Of a DNA stretch of 64,000 nucleotides, positions 51,710 through 60,249 are shown one piece after another. The notes below the pieces were generated by a model. The model had not been told where the DNA came from, made no database searches, and saw nothing but the letters and a program-made list of their open reading frames with translations. Source of the stretch: Terriglobus roseus DSM 18391 (GTDB taxonomy: Bacteria > Acidobacteriota > Terriglobia > Terriglobales > Acidobacteriaceae); assembly GCF_000265425.1 (NCBI RefSeq), contig NC_018014.1:2914001-2978000 (forward strand), in the 5' to 3' direction. The position numbers and the translations under genes were made by a program. The first letter of the stretch is position 1, and every line of letters starts with the position of its first letter.

Positions 51710-51994
51710 CTAAACAGATGGCGGCGGCGCGGGCGGATTTGTCGGCGGATAGTCTGCCGGCGGATAACCCACAGGCGGAGGCGGATAAGTTCCCGCATAA
51801 GGCAAAGCAAGCGGCTCTTCCGGAATCACGACCCAGCAGATCACGTAAGCCAGCAAACCGCCGCCGCCAAAGAACACCAGCAGCACCAGCGCAAGCCGTG
51901 TCAGCGTCAGATCCCAGCCATAGGCGCGGGCGAAAGCCGCGCAGACACCCGCGATCTTGCGGTCATAACGGGGACGAAGCAGTGGTCCATTCAT
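51710..51994 (-). CDS. PspC-domain membrane protein
   Basis: 94 aa from ATG 51994 with a strong site AGGAGGAGA. LLRPRYDRKIAGVCAAFARA, then the hydrophobic LALVLLVFFGGGGLLAYVIC and WVVIPEEP are the PspC domain, found in phage-shock-response and envelope-stress proteins. The tail is a short Pro/Tyr-rich repeat (YPPPPVGYPPADYPPTNPP). No pspA or pspF is near. It probably sits in the inner membrane. Confidence 0.88.
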   Translation of the reverse strand: MNGPLLRPRYDRKIAGVCAAFARAYGWDLTLTRLALVLLVFFGGGGLLAYVICWVVIPEEPLALPYAGTYPPPPVGYPPADYPPTNPPAPPPSV

Positions 51995-52074
51995 AACGAA
52001 ATCTCCTCCTGCCGATGCACAGCATTCTTGCACACGCTCGGCATTCACGGAGAGAGATACGCACGTACCGAAGC

Positions 52075-53271
52075 CTAAGTTCCCGTATAGGGGGACTTTA
52101 TCAACTTCCGTGCAGCATCCGCCTGCGTCTGGTCGCCACCGGCCGCCGCCGCCAACTGATACTGCTTCACAGCCTCATCCCTGCGGTGCAGCTTGTCCAG
52201 CATCATGCCCGCATTCAACTGCGCACGCTTCCGCATCCAGTCGCTGCAGTTCGGCTGCTGAGAAGCCTTCAGATAACTTTCCGCAGCACCAAGGACGTCA
52301 TTCTGCCCCCGCTGCGTCTCTCCCAGGCCAAAGTACGCAAGCTGCAATCGGGGATCGATGAAGTAACCTGGCTTCGCGGCATCCGCCAGCACAGCCTTGT
52401 AGATGTTGATGGCCTCCGGGCCATGACCCGAATCCTTCATCAGGTTCGCCTCTTCCAGCCGGAACAGAAAGTCATGCGGATACTGCTTCGCCAGCCCTTG
52501 GGCGACTGCATAGGCCTCGCTATAGCGCTGATCATGCCGCAGGAAGAGGGACAACGCCGTCTGTGATTCCACCTTGGTCGCCGTACCGTTCGCGGCCGCT
52601 TCACGCAGCAGCTTCAGGCCGCCTTCCTTGTTGCCGCCGATCCCTGCGATACCCACCAGCATCCGTACAAAGCGCGGCAGACTAGCCACCGCAAACTGCT
52701 GAATGCCCACCGCCATCTTCGCGTCCGCATAGTTGGGGTCCAGCTTCAGCACCTGCTCACTGTCATTGCGTGCCGCCAGTCCCTGCCGCGCGGCGCCGGT
52801 AAAGCTGTGGTCCGCCAGCGTCATCCACGCTGCGTGCATCCCGCGCACGTAGCCGCGGGCGAAGTAGGCGTCCTTATCCTGGCCGTTTGCCTTGATGCGA
52901 ACATCCGCCTGGGCAATCGCGTTATCCGTCAGTTGGTCGATCTGTTTGCGCGTCGCCTCCGAGATGTCGGACTTATGCCCGGAACTCAGGAAATGTTCGT
53001 GCGCGTAGTAGGTCGTGTCCAGCAGATCCTGCCGATACAGCTCGCGGAAGATCGTATCCATCAACACATAGCCGCTGGCCATCGGGTCCTGCGGGTGCTC
53101 ACGCTGCACCGCCTGGAAACGCTGCATCGCACCGTCATAATCCAGGTTGTAGAAATGCTGAAAGGCCTCACGGACCTGCGGATCGTTGTTCAGCGGGTAG
53201 GTATTCTCCGCACGTGCGGTACCGCAAACCAAAGCAAGCAGGACAGCAGCCATCGGGACTTTCATTCGCAT
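52075..53271 (-). CDS. Secreted tetratricopeptide-repeat protein
   Basis: 398 aa from ATG 53271 (MRMKVPMAAVLLALVCGTAR as signal peptide; ATG 53265 is an alternative). TPR-like helices include VREAFQHFYNLDYDGAMQRF, YRQDLLDTTYYAHEHFLSSG, SYLKASQQPNCSDWMRKRAQ and GMMLDKLHRRDEAVKQYQLA. The central DKDAYFARGYVRGMHAAWM is less typical. It is probably a periplasmic scaffold. The function is unknown. Confidence 0.82.
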   Translation of the reverse strand: MRMKVPMAAVLLALVCGTARAENTYPLNNDPQVREAFQHFYNLDYDGAMQRFQAVQREHPQDPMASGYVLMDTIFRELYRQDLLDTTYYAHEHFLSSGHKSDISEATRKQIDQLTDNAIAQADVRIKANGQDKDAYFARGYVRGMHAAWMTLADHSFTGAARQGLAARNDSEQVLKLDPNYADAKMAVGIQQFAVASLPRFVRMLVGIAGIGGNKEGGLKLLREAAANGTATKVESQTALSLFLRHDQRYSEAYAVAQGLAKQYPHDFLFRLEEANLMKDSGHGPEAINIYKAVLADAAKPGYFIDPRLQLAYFGLGETQRGQNDVLGAAESYLKASQQPNCSDWMRKRAQLNAGMMLDKLHRRDEAVKQYQLAAAAGGDQTQADAARKLIKSPYTGT

Positions 53272-53441
53272 CGCCACACGTTGGTAGACGCGTCCCGGGC
53301 CGCGCCGGGATGCGCGGCGCGTCATTACCGGACACAATCTCATCTCCGCCAGAGTCCGCAAGTCCCGATGAACGATTGCCGGATTGACGGATGGCCCGTG
53401 CGCGCATAAGTTGGGGGCACCCTTTCCTGAGGCTGGTACCC

Positions 53442-53912
53442 ATGACGCGCGCGCAGCTACTGCAACTGCTCATCGGCCAGGCACGAGCATCGGGCTTTGA
53501 GTTCAAACGCTGGTACCACGAACACAGCGGCATGCCGTGGACGGGCGCCGACGAAGCCGTCCGCTGGCTCGCGCGCGGCAAACGAGCCCACATGCTCGTC
53601 TTCTCCCACACCTTCGCACGGGCATTCTTCCGCAGTGGCGAACGCATTACCTTCGTGGTTCCCCAGCAAACCTTCCAAAGCGCCCGGTCCACCGGGGAAG
53701 CGCGCACCGTCCAGCGCAAGGCACATCTACGACAGTCCAGCCGCAGCGATGTCTGGGAATACCACCTGCGCGAGATGGCCACCGCACCGGAACCACTGCG
53801 CTACCTGCGCCGCTATTTGCTAACGGAAGAGACGATGAGCGACCAGCCCGCAACGCTAACAAGCGCGGAAGAGGATTACGACGAGGAATTGATGGTCCGG
53901 GACGCGGACTAA
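53442..53912 (+). CDS. Conserved hypothetical protein
   Basis: 156 aa from ATG 53442; the frame is open from 53391 but the first residues are implausible. It is basic in the first two-thirds (WYHEHSGMPWTGADEAVRWL, RGKRAHMLVFSHTFARAFFR) and acidic at the end (SAEEDYDEELMVRDAD). There is no signal peptide or membrane segment, so it is probably cytoplasmic. The mix of an aromatic, basic core and an acidic tail hints at nucleic-acid or protein binding, but no domain was recognised. It is convergent with the downstream lipoprotein gene. Confidence 0.6.
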   Translation: MTRAQLLQLLIGQARASGFEFKRWYHEHSGMPWTGADEAVRWLARGKRAHMLVFSHTFARAFFRSGERITFVVPQQTFQSARSTGEARTVQRKAHLRQSSRSDVWEYHLREMATAPEPLRYLRRYLLTEETMSDQPATLTSAEEDYDEELMVRDAD

Positions 53913-53927
53913 AACTCCGCATGAAGC

Positions 53928-54755
53928 TTACTTCGCCGGAGCGCCCAGCTTTGCCAGCGCCTGCCGCACATCCCGGTCATGGTCGCCTTCCTCATCCAGC
54001 TTCAGGTACTCGCGATAGTTCAGGACAGCCTCGTCCGTCTTTTTCAGCTTGCTGGCAGCCTGAGCCAGGCCAAACCGAGCCTCCGGATCGTCCGGAGCAT
54101 GATCCACGGCATCCTTGTAACGCAGATAAGCTCCCTGCGTGTTGCCGTCATTCATATAGAACTTCGCAATCTTCAGGTCGTCCGCCACGCGCGTCGCTTC
54201 CAGCTTCAACCGGGCTGCGCTCATATCGCCGCGACTGCCAAGATCCTTCAGCTTTGAAGCCTTCACCGGCGCATTCGGCGCAGCCGTCGTCGGCGCAACA
54301 TCCGCATCATCGTCCGCCTTCGAGCTGGAACTAGCACCATCGTCGCCTCCGCTGCTCGAACTACTTCCCGAAGAAGAATAGCCATCCGGCGGCAGCTTCA
54401 TCGGCCGCTCGGACGACGCAGGCGGATCGGGCACAGGCTCCGTCGGCATCGCTGGCAGACCATTCGGGTTCGCCGCTTTCGCAGGCGGCCCCGAAGGCTC
54501 CCCATCCACGTTCGCCCCGTGCTTAGAGTCATCCGTCGGGAAAGGAAACGCCGCCGCAGGAGGCTTGTCTTGCGTATCGCTCGAAGAAGAAGATCCCGCC
54601 GGTGCCGCCGAATCCGTCGCAACGCACGCCGGATCCTTCGATCCCGCCTTGCACTTCTTCGCAGGCTTTGAGGTCTGCGCACTGCCGCAAGCAACCGCCA
54701 GCAGCACGCATGCCGCCACCGCCAACCTCTTCGCCGATCTCGTCCGTTCGCTCAT
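53928..54755 (-). CDS. Lipoprotein with TPR-like C-terminus
   Basis: 275 aa. The signal RLAVAACVLLAVACGS ends in a lipobox (AVAC, Cys23). Residues ~30-155 are a low-complexity Ser/Pro/Asp linker, including a poly-Ser stretch. Residues ~175-270 are TPR-like (AKFYMNDGNTQGAYLRYKDA, DPEARFGLAQAASKLKKTDE). The build resembles BamD/YfgM-like accessory lipoproteins, but the identity is open. Confidence 0.78.
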   Translation of the reverse strand: MSERTRSAKRLAVAACVLLAVACGSAQTSKPAKKCKAGSKDPACVATDSAAPAGSSSSSDTQDKPPAAAFPFPTDDSKHGANVDGEPSGPPAKAANPNGLPAMPTEPVPDPPASSERPMKLPPDGYSSSGSSSSSGGDDGASSSSKADDDADVAPTTAAPNAPVKASKLKDLGSRGDMSAARLKLEATRVADDLKIAKFYMNDGNTQGAYLRYKDAVDHAPDDPEARFGLAQAASKLKKTDEAVLNYREYLKLDEEGDHDRDVRQALAKLGAPAK

Positions 54756-54844
54756 GACTTACACAACAGCTTAGACGCTCCATCCCAGCGTGAGGCAACC
54801 ATCTGTTTTCGCGCCAAGGTCACGTGCCGTATACTCGCGCAACA

Positions 54845-55318
54845 ATGCTCCCAAGACTCATGCTCCGTTCGTCGCCGGTCCACGGCTGCGGCTGTTACAC
54901 ACTTGACCCCATTCGCGCCGGCGCACGCGTCGCCGAATACGAGGGTCCGCGCATGACGAAGGCGGAGGCAGATGAGCGCTACGCCAACCGCGACATCACC
55001 TACCTCTTCGGCGTCCACGACCGGGACACCGTCATCGACGGCTTCGGCACGCCCATGTTCATCAACCACTGCTGCGAACCCAACTGCCAGAGCGAAGAAA
55101 ACGACGGCCACATCTACGTCCTCGCCCTCCGCAACATCGCCGCCGGAGAAGAACTCACCTACGAGTACCACCTCTACGACAGCGACGAAGACGACCAGCC
55201 CTGCTACTGCGGGACCGAAGCCTGCCGCGGCACCATGTTCTCCGACGAGGAGATCAAGCGCCGCAAGCGACTCGGCCTGCCCATGACCCTCCGCAAGAAA
55301 CCCAAAAAGGCCAAATAG
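54845..55318 (+). CDS. SET-domain protein (predicted protein-lysine methyltransferase)
   Basis: 157 aa from ATG 54845. GTG 54824 would add seven residues. The SET fold is compact and complete: SSPVHGCGCYTLDPIRAGAR, VAEYEGPRMTKAEADERY, the S-adenosylmethionine and substrate core FINHCCEPNCQSEE, GEELTYEYHLY with the catalytic-region Tyr, and a post-SET zinc cluster CYCGTEACRGTM. In bacteria such proteins modify ribosomal or nucleoid proteins, or are of unknown target. Direction and position upstream of dnaX (60 bases) suggest possible co-transcription. Confidence 0.9.
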   Translation: MLPRLMLRSSPVHGCGCYTLDPIRAGARVAEYEGPRMTKAEADERYANRDITYLFGVHDRDTVIDGFGTPMFINHCCEPNCQSEENDGHIYVLALRNIAAGEELTYEYHLYDSDEDDQPCYCGTEACRGTMFSDEEIKRRKRLGLPMTLRKKPKKAK

Positions 55319-55377
55319 CCCCTCCACGGCCACCCACCAACGATCCGCCTAATCCACCGCGGCACCCGCTAAACTAA

Positions 55378-57714
55378 ATGGCGATGGCTTACCAGGTACT
55401 TGCCCGCAAATATCGTCCGCAACGCTTCGCCGACGTCGCCGGCCAGGACCACGTCACACGAACCCTGCAGAACGCGCTCGAGCAAAACCGCATCGCGCAC
55501 GGCTACATCTTCAGCGGTCACCGTGGCATCGGCAAAACCACCATCGCGCGCATCCTCGCCTGCGCGCTCAACTGCCAGAACAAAATCGGCAGCAAAGAGC
55601 GCCCGACACCCGAGCCCTGCCTCGTCTGCGACGCCTGCACCGAGATCCGCGCCGGCAACGCCGTCGACGTCATTGAGATCGATGCCGCCACTAACCGCGG
55701 CATCGACGAGATCCGCGAACTGCGCGACGCCGCCCGCTACCGCCCCTCCCGCGACCGCTTCAAGATCTACATCCTCGACGAGGCGCACCAGATCACCGAT
55801 GCCGCCTTCAACGCACTCCTGAAGACGCTGGAAGAACCACCAGACCACATCGTCTTCATGATGGCGACCACCGAGCCGGAGAACATCCCGCAGACCATCC
55901 GCTCGCGCTGCCAGCACTTCAGCTTTCACGCCGTCAAGCTCGACGACATCCTCAACGAACTCCGCGGAATCGCCGCTCACGAAGGCGTCCTCGCCGACGA
56001 AGCCGCGCTCGCTCTCCTCGCCGAAGCCGGCGACGGCAGCATGCGCGACGCGCTCTCCATCATGGATCAGGCCATCGCCTCCGCGCCCATGGTCGACGGC
56101 AAAGCCGAGCTCAGCGCCAGCGAGATCCGCGAACTCATGGGCACCGTGCCCAACACCGTCTTCGAAGAAATCCTCGAGTCCGTCGCACGCAACGACTCAG
56201 CCGCCGTCCTCACCACCGCAGGCCGCCTGCTCGACGCCGGCAACTCCTCCTCGCAGATCGCGCGCCAGTTCGTCCGCTACCTCCGCAACTGCATCGTCGC
56301 CAAGATCGCCTCGCTCACCGAAGAGCAGAACACCAGCGACCTCCTGCAGATCAGCCCCGACGAGCGCCGCCGCGCCGTCCGCACCGCCATGCTCTTCACC
56401 GAGGAAGAACTCACCCGCTTCCTCGGCGTCATGCTGCGCACCTTCGACGACCTCGGCTTCCGCCAGGAACAGCGCCTGCACCTCGAGCTCGGGCTCATCA
56501 AGCTCGTGCACCTGCAGCGACTCATCCCCATCGAAGAGTTCCTCTCGCAACTCCCCAAGCCCAGCAACAACCCGACACCGCGCACCATGCCGCCGCCACG
56601 CCCGGCCGCTGCGCCCAGCACGGCCCCCTCGCGTCCGGCAGCACCACCGTCGCGTTACGAAGCAGGCGGCAACGTCACGGGCCTCCCCGCGAAGGAAGAC
56701 CCAAAGGCACCCTCGACCGCTCCGTCAGCCAGTGCCACGGTAACTCCCACGGCAAGCACAACAACCAACCCCTCCACTCCCGTGACGCCAGCACCCCGCT
56801 TCGAATCACAACCGACCGCCGCTCCCACGCCGGTCGCAACGCCCGTCAGCACCTCCACAGAACCGGGTGCCCCATACATACGCGAAGCGGATGTGTGGGC
56901 CTCGCGCGAAGCACGTCCCGTAGGCAGTGTGACACCCGTAACCGGACGCACCGAAGGTGCACTCGCCCTCGCACCCGATCCAGTCGCCCACCAGCCCGCG
57001 AACCTGTCGCCCTTCGCGCCGCCTGTAGCCGCCGAACCGCCAGCCGCGAAGCCCGCAACCCTGTCGCCATTCTCTGCACCCGAACCGGCAGCACCGAAGC
57101 CCGCGAACCTCTCGCCCTTCAGTACCCCGGCAGTAGCCACACCACCAGAACCCAGCACCGGCCTGAACATCCACATCCAGCCCAGCGCCGTCGCGCTCGC
57201 AGACCCGCCGGCCGCACACGCCGACGAGGCATACGATCCCTCCTGGGAGAGCATGCCACTGCCGGACGCCGACCCTGACGCCACAGAGCCCGCCTCGGCC
57301 CCCGCAGTCACCGGAGCAGCATCCGACGCGGCGCAACTTCAAGCCGCCGCCGTCGAAGCCCTCTTCGAGACAAAGAAGCACAACTCGGCCGCGGAACAAC
57401 TGGAAGAGACCACCTGGACCATCGCCGACGGCGAAGTCCTGATAGCGACCACGCTCTCCAAGCCGTTGATGTCCACCATCTTCCGCCCGGACGTCGAAGC
57501 CATTATCAAGACGGCCCTGCGCGAAAAAGGCCTGGGCGGTGTCCGCATCGTCTTCCAGCCGGCTACGCCCGAAAGCAAAGCCAAGGCAGCCGCCCCCAAG
57601 AAACCCCGCACCGGCTCCGCGCAGGCAAAGGCATTGGAGCATCCAACCGTCCAGGCCGCTCAACGGCTCTTCAACGCCGAAGTCACCAACGTCTTCGACC
57701 TGCGCAAGGACTAG
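55378..57714 (+). CDS. dnaX: DNA polymerase III subunits gamma/tau
   Basis: 778 aa clamp-loader ATPase. Residues 1-365 are the AAA+ region: YQVLARKYRPQRFADVAGQD, Walker A GHRGIGKTT (47-55), zinc module CLVCDAC, Walker B and sensor region IYILDEAHQITDAAFNALLK and the SRC motif RSRCQHFSF. Residues ~395-640 are an unusually long Pro/Ala/Thr-rich linker with a repeated KPA(N/T)LSPF motif. Residues ~650-778 form a C-terminal domain that ends NAEVTNVFDLRKD. ybaB follows at 31 bases. Confidence 0.95.
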   Translation: MAMAYQVLARKYRPQRFADVAGQDHVTRTLQNALEQNRIAHGYIFSGHRGIGKTTIARILACALNCQNKIGSKERPTPEPCLVCDACTEIRAGNAVDVIEIDAATNRGIDEIRELRDAARYRPSRDRFKIYILDEAHQITDAAFNALLKTLEEPPDHIVFMMATTEPENIPQTIRSRCQHFSFHAVKLDDILNELRGIAAHEGVLADEAALALLAEAGDGSMRDALSIMDQAIASAPMVDGKAELSASEIRELMGTVPNTVFEEILESVARNDSAAVLTTAGRLLDAGNSSSQIARQFVRYLRNCIVAKIASLTEEQNTSDLLQISPDERRRAVRTAMLFTEEELTRFLGVMLRTFDDLGFRQEQRLHLELGLIKLVHLQRLIPIEEFLSQLPKPSNNPTPRTMPPPRPAAAPSTAPSRPAAPPSRYEAGGNVTGLPAKEDPKAPSTAPSASATVTPTASTTTNPSTPVTPAPRFESQPTAAPTPVATPVSTSTEPGAPYIREADVWASREARPVGSVTPVTGRTEGALALAPDPVAHQPANLSPFAPPVAAEPPAAKPATLSPFSAPEPAAPKPANLSPFSTPAVATPPEPSTGLNIHIQPSAVALADPPAAHADEAYDPSWESMPLPDADPDATEPASAPAVTGAASDAAQLQAAAVEALFETKKHNSAAEQLEETTWTIADGEVLIATTLSKPLMSTIFRPDVEAIIKTALREKGLGGVRIVFQPATPESKAKAAAPKKPRTGSAQAKALEHPTVQAAQRLFNAEVTNVFDLRKD

Positions 57715-57745
57715 CGCACTCCCAAAGCTTTAGGAGATCGACCCC

Positions 57746-58063
57746 ATGGACATGAGCAAGCTGCAGGAGATGATGGGCCAGGCCCAGCATATGCAGGAAC
57801 AGATGGAACAGAAGCTGGCCACCACCACCGCAGAGGCGACCAGCGGCGGCGGTCTGGTAACGGCACGCGTCAACGGCAAGAAAGAGCTGCTGCGCCTGAA
57901 GATCGACCCCAATGCCCTCGCAGCCAGCGGCGGCGACGTGGAGATGCTCGAAGACCTCATCACCGCTGCCATCAACGAAGCCGGCCGCAAGGCCGACGAC
58001 CAGATGCAGGCAGCCACCAGCGGCATGCTGGGCGGCATGGACCTCGGAAAGCTGCTCGGCTAA
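57746..58063 (+). CDS. ybaB: YbaB/EbfC nucleoid-associated protein
   Basis: 105 aa small DNA-binding protein that commonly sits between dnaX and recR. The first residues, MDMSKLQEMMGQAQHMQEQM, lead to TTTAEATSGGGLVTARVNGK, LLRLKIDPNALAASGGDVEM and LEDLITAAINEAGRKADDQM. The start could be ATG 57746 or 57752; TAGGAG precedes it. The next gene's GTG begins at the base right after its stop. Confidence 0.95.
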   Translation: MDMSKLQEMMGQAQHMQEQMEQKLATTTAEATSGGGLVTARVNGKKELLRLKIDPNALAASGGDVEMLEDLITAAINEAGRKADDQMQAATSGMLGGMDLGKLLG

Positions 58064-59089
58064 GTGCGTACCGCGGCGGGCCAATTCCGTAAACTATCCC
58101 TCCGCGGTCTCTGCATCTGCGCCGCACTTACAGGCCTGTGCACCTCCGCATCCGCGCAGGAACCCGATGAGGCCGTCAAGCAGGTCATCGCCCAGCACCA
58201 CGGCAGCGTCGCTCTCTACGCACACCAGCTCAACACCGGCAAGACGATCAGCATCGACGCTGACAAGCCGGTCCAGACCGCAAGCACCATCAAACTCGCC
58301 CTGCTCTGGACCGCTGTGCACGAGATCGCTCTCGGCCACGCCACATGGGATGAGAAAGTCACACTCAAACCCGGCGAAGGCGTCGCCGGCTCGGGCATCC
58401 TCCACTTCTTCGACACGCCCATCACGCTCACGCTGAAAGACATCGCCACCATGATGGTCATCGTCAGCGATAACACCGCGACCAACCTCATGATTGACCG
58501 CTTCCCGACGAAACAGGTCGACGGGAACATGACGGCACTTGGCTACACCGACACATGGCTCTATAAGAAGGTCTTTAAACCGGCCGATGGCCCCATGCCC
58601 GCAGACCAGCCAAAGTTCGGCCTGGGTAAGACGACGCCACACCAGATCGCGCAACTGATCGAGAAGATCGGTCGTTGCGATGTCGACCTGCCCGGCCAGC
58701 CAAAGGTCAATCAGGCAAAGGCAGACACAGCCTGCAACGTCGCCATCGACATGCTGCGGAACCAGTTCTACCGAGACACCATCCCACGCTATCTGGAAAC
58801 GCTCGACAACACGGAAAAAGGCAGCGGCATTGCCTCAAAGACGGGGTCGCTCGATGCCACTCGGTCCGACGTGGCCATCCTCGCGGCGAAGTCCGGTCCC
58901 ATCGTCCTCGCGGTCTACACCTACGACAACGCCGACAAGGGCTGGAGCGTCGATAACGAGGGCGAAGTCGCCATCGCAAAGATCGCGCAGGCCGTCGTCA
59001 AAGCGTGGTCTCCTGCCGGTATCGACGGCAAGTCATTGACATCCGGCCTGGGCCTGCCTCCGGGTACCGCAAAGGGAGCGTCAAAGTAG
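58064..59089 (+). CDS. Class A beta-lactamase-like serine hydrolase, exported
   Basis: 341 aa from GTG 58064. The signal peptide is followed by a penicillin-recognising fold: nucleophile and base in TASTIKLALLWTA (SxxK), VSDNTATNLMIDRF (SDN) and SKTGSLDATRSD (KTG). This is the full class A triad, but the omega-loop ExxxN was not identified with certainty, so it may be a DD-peptidase or another serine hydrolase rather than a drug-hydrolysing enzyme. It lies between ybaB and recR with zero- and one-base spacing, so it is probably co-expressed with replication-repair genes. Confidence 0.85.
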   Translation: MRTAAGQFRKLSLRGLCICAALTGLCTSASAQEPDEAVKQVIAQHHGSVALYAHQLNTGKTISIDADKPVQTASTIKLALLWTAVHEIALGHATWDEKVTLKPGEGVAGSGILHFFDTPITLTLKDIATMMVIVSDNTATNLMIDRFPTKQVDGNMTALGYTDTWLYKKVFKPADGPMPADQPKFGLGKTTPHQIAQLIEKIGRCDVDLPGQPKVNQAKADTACNVAIDMLRNQFYRDTIPRYLETLDNTEKGSGIASKTGSLDATRSDVAILAAKSGPIVLAVYTYDNADKGWSVDNEGEVAIAKIAQAVVKAWSPAGIDGKSLTSGLGLPPGTAKGASK

Positions 59090-59090
59090 C

Positions 59091-59696
59091 ATGGAACGCT
59101 TCGCACAACCGATGGCCCGCCTGATCGAAGAGCTGCGCAAGCTGCCCGGCGTCGGCAACAAATCCGCACAACGTCTGGCCTTCCACATCCTGCGCTCGCC
59201 CAACGCCGACGCGGAACTGCTCGCCAACGCCATCCGCGAACTCAAAGCGCAACTGCGGCTTTGCAGTATCTGCAACAACGTCACCGACGTCGATCCCTGC
59301 ACCTACTGCTCCTCCCCCACCCGCACGCACGCTACGGTCTGCGTCGTCGAAGAGCCAACCAGCATCGCGTCCATCGAAAAGACCCGCGGCTACAACGGCA
59401 TCTATCACGTCCTCCACGGCACGCTCTCCCCGCTCAACGGCGTCGGCCCGGAACAACTGCGCACCGCCAACCTCTTCAGCCGCCTCGGCGAGATCGACGA
59501 AATCATCCTCGCCCTTTCGCCCACCGTCGAGGGAGAAGCAACATCACACTGGCTCGCAAACCAACTCCATCAGGCCAGTGCCGACCATCCGCTGCGCATC
59601 ACGCGTATTGCCACCGGAGTCCCCGCAGGCAGCGACATCGAGTACGCCGACGAAATCACCATGAGCCGGGCAATGGAAGGCCGTCGCGAGATATAG
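59091..59696 (+). CDS. recR: Recombination protein RecR
   Basis: 201 aa. It works with RecF and RecO in loading RecA at gaps. The helix-hairpin-helix LRKLPGVGNKSAQRLAFHIL, the zinc finger CSICNNVTDVDPCTYC, and the Toprim segment VCVVEEPTSIASIEKTRGYN with YHVLHGTLSPLNGVGPEQL are all present. It starts one base after the serine hydrolase stop. Confidence 0.96.
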   Translation: MERFAQPMARLIEELRKLPGVGNKSAQRLAFHILRSPNADAELLANAIRELKAQLRLCSICNNVTDVDPCTYCSSPTRTHATVCVVEEPTSIASIEKTRGYNGIYHVLHGTLSPLNGVGPEQLRTANLFSRLGEIDEIILALSPTVEGEATSHWLANQLHQASADHPLRITRIATGVPAGSDIEYADEITMSRAMEGRREI

Positions 59697-59730
59697 ATCT
59701 ATCTTCGTGTGTGCTTTACGGTATTCGTAA

Positions 59731-60249
59731 ATGGGAAAACGACGCCTTCAGCTCGATGATGAACTTGTAGGCGAAGCTATGCGCGTTAGTGGCATCAGCG
59801 ATCCAAGTGAAGCAGTTGAATTCGTTCTTCGAGGGCACTTATTGAATCTCGCACTTGCGGCGTCAAGAGATGCACTGGATGCGGAAGGTTTAGAGTCCGT
59901 CGCGGTCGTCGATGGCCCGGAAACCCCAATCTCAGATATCGCTAGACTCTGCCTAATGTCGCCCGTGTGGGCTCTTGAAACACCGGCGCGTTCTGAGGCG
60001 GCCGAAGCAATCCGATCCGCAAAGAGCGGCACATCGCTGACGTTTTATAAAAGCGCCATCGCCTCCACTCCAACAGATGAAAGCATCGCCGCATCGTTCT
60101 CGATGATTCTGCTTCATCATCCGTCCGCGGCGCGGATCGTCCTCATAGAGGGAGCCACGGCCGTCAGAGATGCCTTGGTCCGACTAGGCTTCCCTCAACG
60201 AGCCGACTCGGCGATGGCTGTTCCAAAGGATTGGCCGATCGAGGGTTAA
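59731..60249 (+). CDS. Protein with VapB-like N-terminus, no toxin partner seen
   Basis: 172 aa from ATG 59731, 34 bases after recR. The first ~35 residues ([37 protein letters not shown]) match the DNA-binding arm of VapB-type antitoxins. The remaining ~135 residues ([40 protein letters not shown]) are not an antitoxin tail and have no recognised fold. No PIN-domain VapC gene follows; gpmI on the other strand ends inside the stop codon region. It is either a regulator that borrowed a VapB arm or a remnant. Base use is less GC-rich than its neighbours, which hints at transfer. Confidence 0.6.
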   Translation: MGKRRLQLDDELVGEAMRVSGISDPSEAVEFVLRGHLLNLALAASRDALDAEGLESVAVVDGPETPISDIARLCLMSPVWALETPARSEAAEAIRSAKSGTSLTFYKSAIASTPTDESIAASFSMILLHHPSAARIVLIEGATAVRDALVRLGFPQRADSAMAVPKDWPIEG

